From contig CM040755.1 of NCBI GenBank assembly GCA_022829145.1, positions 16,074,063 to 16,138,062 on the forward strand: a stretch of 64,000 nt of DNA, read 5' to 3'. The position numbers were made by a program, and so were the translations under genes. Origin of the DNA: Albula goreensis. Lineage: Eukaryota; Chordata; Actinopteri; Albuliformes; Albulidae. Below, in pieces: positions 62,001 through 64,000 of this stretch; the stretch's first letter is position 1; each line of letters begins with the position of its first letter. A model generated the notes under the pieces. It ran no database searches and was not told where the DNA came from. It saw only the letters and a program-made list of their open reading frames with translations.

Positions 62001-64000
62001 TGATTAATTAGTTAACTCTGTACAGAGATCCGTGAGGAAATCCAGCTGGCTGCAGCTAGTTAGTCATAAAAGCTGCACAAAACAGCAGAAAAAGTGTCAC
62101 ATGAGATGAAGAGAGATAAAGCCCTTCAGGACACGTCCTGTTTCAAGGCTGTGCCCAGGGCCATACCCTCCCCCAACCCACACAGCTGTCCCTTGCACCT
62201 TCCCTGTGTGGCCCTGTTGGAGTAAAAGGCAGGTCTAAGAGCACAGATGGTGAGAGGTTTCAGGAGTGCTCCAGGCACTTAATTAGTCCTGAGTGTCTCC
62301 CTGACAGCAAGATCCACAAGAATGTCTTGAGGGTGGGGAGAAAAGGTGAAATAAGATTTCTCCACCACAACATTTTGGGCTGCACAATTTTTAGAATTAA
62401 TTTTTAAGAATTTAAAGGACATTTTGACAACAATAGCGCATCAACAAAAGGATTACAAAGCCACACGAAAGTACATCCTTTCAAAAAGTTTGAACTGTAC
62501 ACCAATTTACCAAATTATCAAGGAGCTAAAACACACTCCCTGCAATGTTGCTATTGACTCCTTCAAAATAGAATCAGAAAGCAAATAATGTAGCCAAACT
62601 TATTTTAAAGGAATGGCTGGCTCTACGCAGACCTTCAAATTGATTTCACAGATGAAACCAATCCTGCCTGTAAAACCCTTTCTTGTGTATGTTTCACTGG
62701 ATATGGGAAATTCACATACAGTATAAGTGTTGAAAATATGACGGCACTTCTGAAAAATAAATTCATATTACAAAGTAAAAAAGCTTGTCAAATGTTCATT
62801 GTTGTGATCATTGATCTGACCGGTAAACAAGCTGTCATGCCTGATGTTGGACATGGAAATGAAGAGTTTGAAGGAGAGAGAGAATCAATGCCATATCAGC
62901 TGGGTGGGTGAGCTGACAGTCAGACAGACGGACAGACAGACAGACTTGAAAGAGACATGACTTAAGGAAAGGTAGCAGGGACTTCAGGCAGAGAAGTAAT
63001 TAAGGACAGAAATGTTTACCCATTATTTCAACATCCCTGGAGAGACAGGTGCTCCCAAACTGACTGGCACATCAGTGACAGTCTGTTTGAAGTTGCAAGT
63101 GAAGATGGACAGCTGAATCTGAGATTTCTTCGCTCCGTCATTAATAGCTCTGACAGGTGAAAAGGCCTGCGTGTTAGGGAACACTTCCCCTCCTCATTTG
63201 TGAACACTCCTGTAGATGGAAGCTTCATATTTGGTTGATTCAATCATTGGATTAATTGACAGTTTTAAAGATGTATGTAGATGGGGCCTTCACTCTGGAT
63301 CAAAATGAAAACAGATTATTTAAAAAATGTACCTTTGTAGAAATTAAAGCTGAATTTTTTTTAGCTATTTGCTGATTTTAATTCCAGTTACAGTAACTGT
63401 ACTGAATAAAATAACATTAAATGCAAATGTAAGATTAACCAAATTAGAATAACCTAAAGATTGCATACAAATAAAAAGAAACTGATTGTTACTGTGCAAA
63501 ATGAAAATATGACTGTGTAAAATTACATGCACAGGCACACACATACACATACACACACATGCACAAACAGCTATAACAATATTAAAAGGAGTTGCATTTG
63601 AAAAGTCATTTCTACAGCCATAAAAATCATGATCTGAGTCCAAATATGCCCTTTAAACTTTTTTGGGGTGGGAGGGAGATGCACTGTAAAAAATGACCTT
63701 CCTGTCTATAATATATCTTCTTAATTTACTTGGTGTCTCTCCATTTAATTACAATCCCCAACTCGATCAACCTGCCTTACCCCGGTACTGACAGCCTAAT
63801 TGAATCATTGCAACAGTAATTAAAATCTGCATTATTTTAGGTATGAGGTAATCAGTTGTGCTGAAAAGAGCTTTCTCCATCCCAGAAAGGTTTTTTTTTA
63901 ACTCTTAATTCCATTTGTATTATTCATAAAAGTTGCTTGTAACATTTGTGCATCTCAAATTGTGTGCTGTGCGGTCTTAGCTTTTACCATTTAATTAAAG
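59019..64000. other. Non-coding stretch to the window edge
   Basis: No NTRK3 or other known exon is seen. It contains a coding-like frame at 60334-60579 (finding) and the GACA microsatellite at 62915-62945. The 61600-62330 and 63000-63240 stretches have mixed composition that could reflect conserved non-coding DNA. Confidence 0.5.
62915..62945. repeat. (GACA)n microsatellite
   Basis: About seven GACA/GACG/GTCA units in 31 bp. Confidence 0.8.

Noticed and set aside
59000-64000. Possible first coding exon of NTRK3 near the right edge
   Set aside because: I looked for a signal peptide followed by a Cys-rich LRR N-terminal cap and found none on the plus strand; NTRK3, if present, starts beyond the window.

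Overview
The window is vertebrate nuclear DNA, most likely from a ray-finned fish. It has spliced genes with GT-AG introns, an AT-rich and CpG-poor background, long dinucleotide microsatellites and degenerate cut-and-paste transposons, and no bacterial features. Species cannot be named from the sequence. Only the first ~3.9 kb holds recognisable genes. They form a divergent pair of nuclear genes for mitochondrial ribosomal proteins. MRPS11 (small subunit, uS11m) runs off the left edge on the minus strand; three of its coding exons are visible (624-536, 244-170, 58 to beyond base 1). MRPL46 (large subunit, mL46) is complete on the plus strand in four coding exons (1049-1309, 2134-2332, 2587-2757, 3384-3631; 292 codons plus stop). 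The start codons lie 424 bp apart, so a shared bidirectional promoter probably coordinates one protein for each mitoribosome subunit.

From about 3.9 kb to the right edge (~60 kb) I find no exon I can assign to a known gene. In other vertebrates the MRPS11/MRPL46 pair lies next to NTRK3, separated by a gene-poor interval. This stretch fits such a regulatory desert, but no NTRK3 exon was seen, so the link is inference. The desert holds: a Tigger/pogo-like MITE (about 4.06-4.40 kb); a purine-rich degenerate repeat cluster (13.53-13.91 kb); a 922-bp non-autonomous transposon with ~150-bp inverted termini (32.34-33.26 kb); a 3 x 50 bp tandem repeat (37.09-37.24 kb); a dead Tc1-like transposase gene (44.39-45.27 kb); an (AC)~53 microsatellite (53.37-53.48 kb); a 2 x 40 bp duplication (58.94-59.02 kb); and two perfect inverted repeats (41.79 and 43.88 kb).

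Several stretches look like regulatory DNA by composition and motif content. The strongest is an isolated CpG-dense block at about 28.57-28.97 kb. Others are a GC-rich block at 9.09-9.33 kb, a smaller one at 17.69-17.85 kb, and homeodomain-site clusters at 10.16-10.29, 23.50-23.64 and 39.09-39.38 kb. Conservation could not be measured, so these remain candidates. I found no convincing new protein system; the open reading frames in the desert are mostly what chance would give, and four more coding-like ones are reported as findings.
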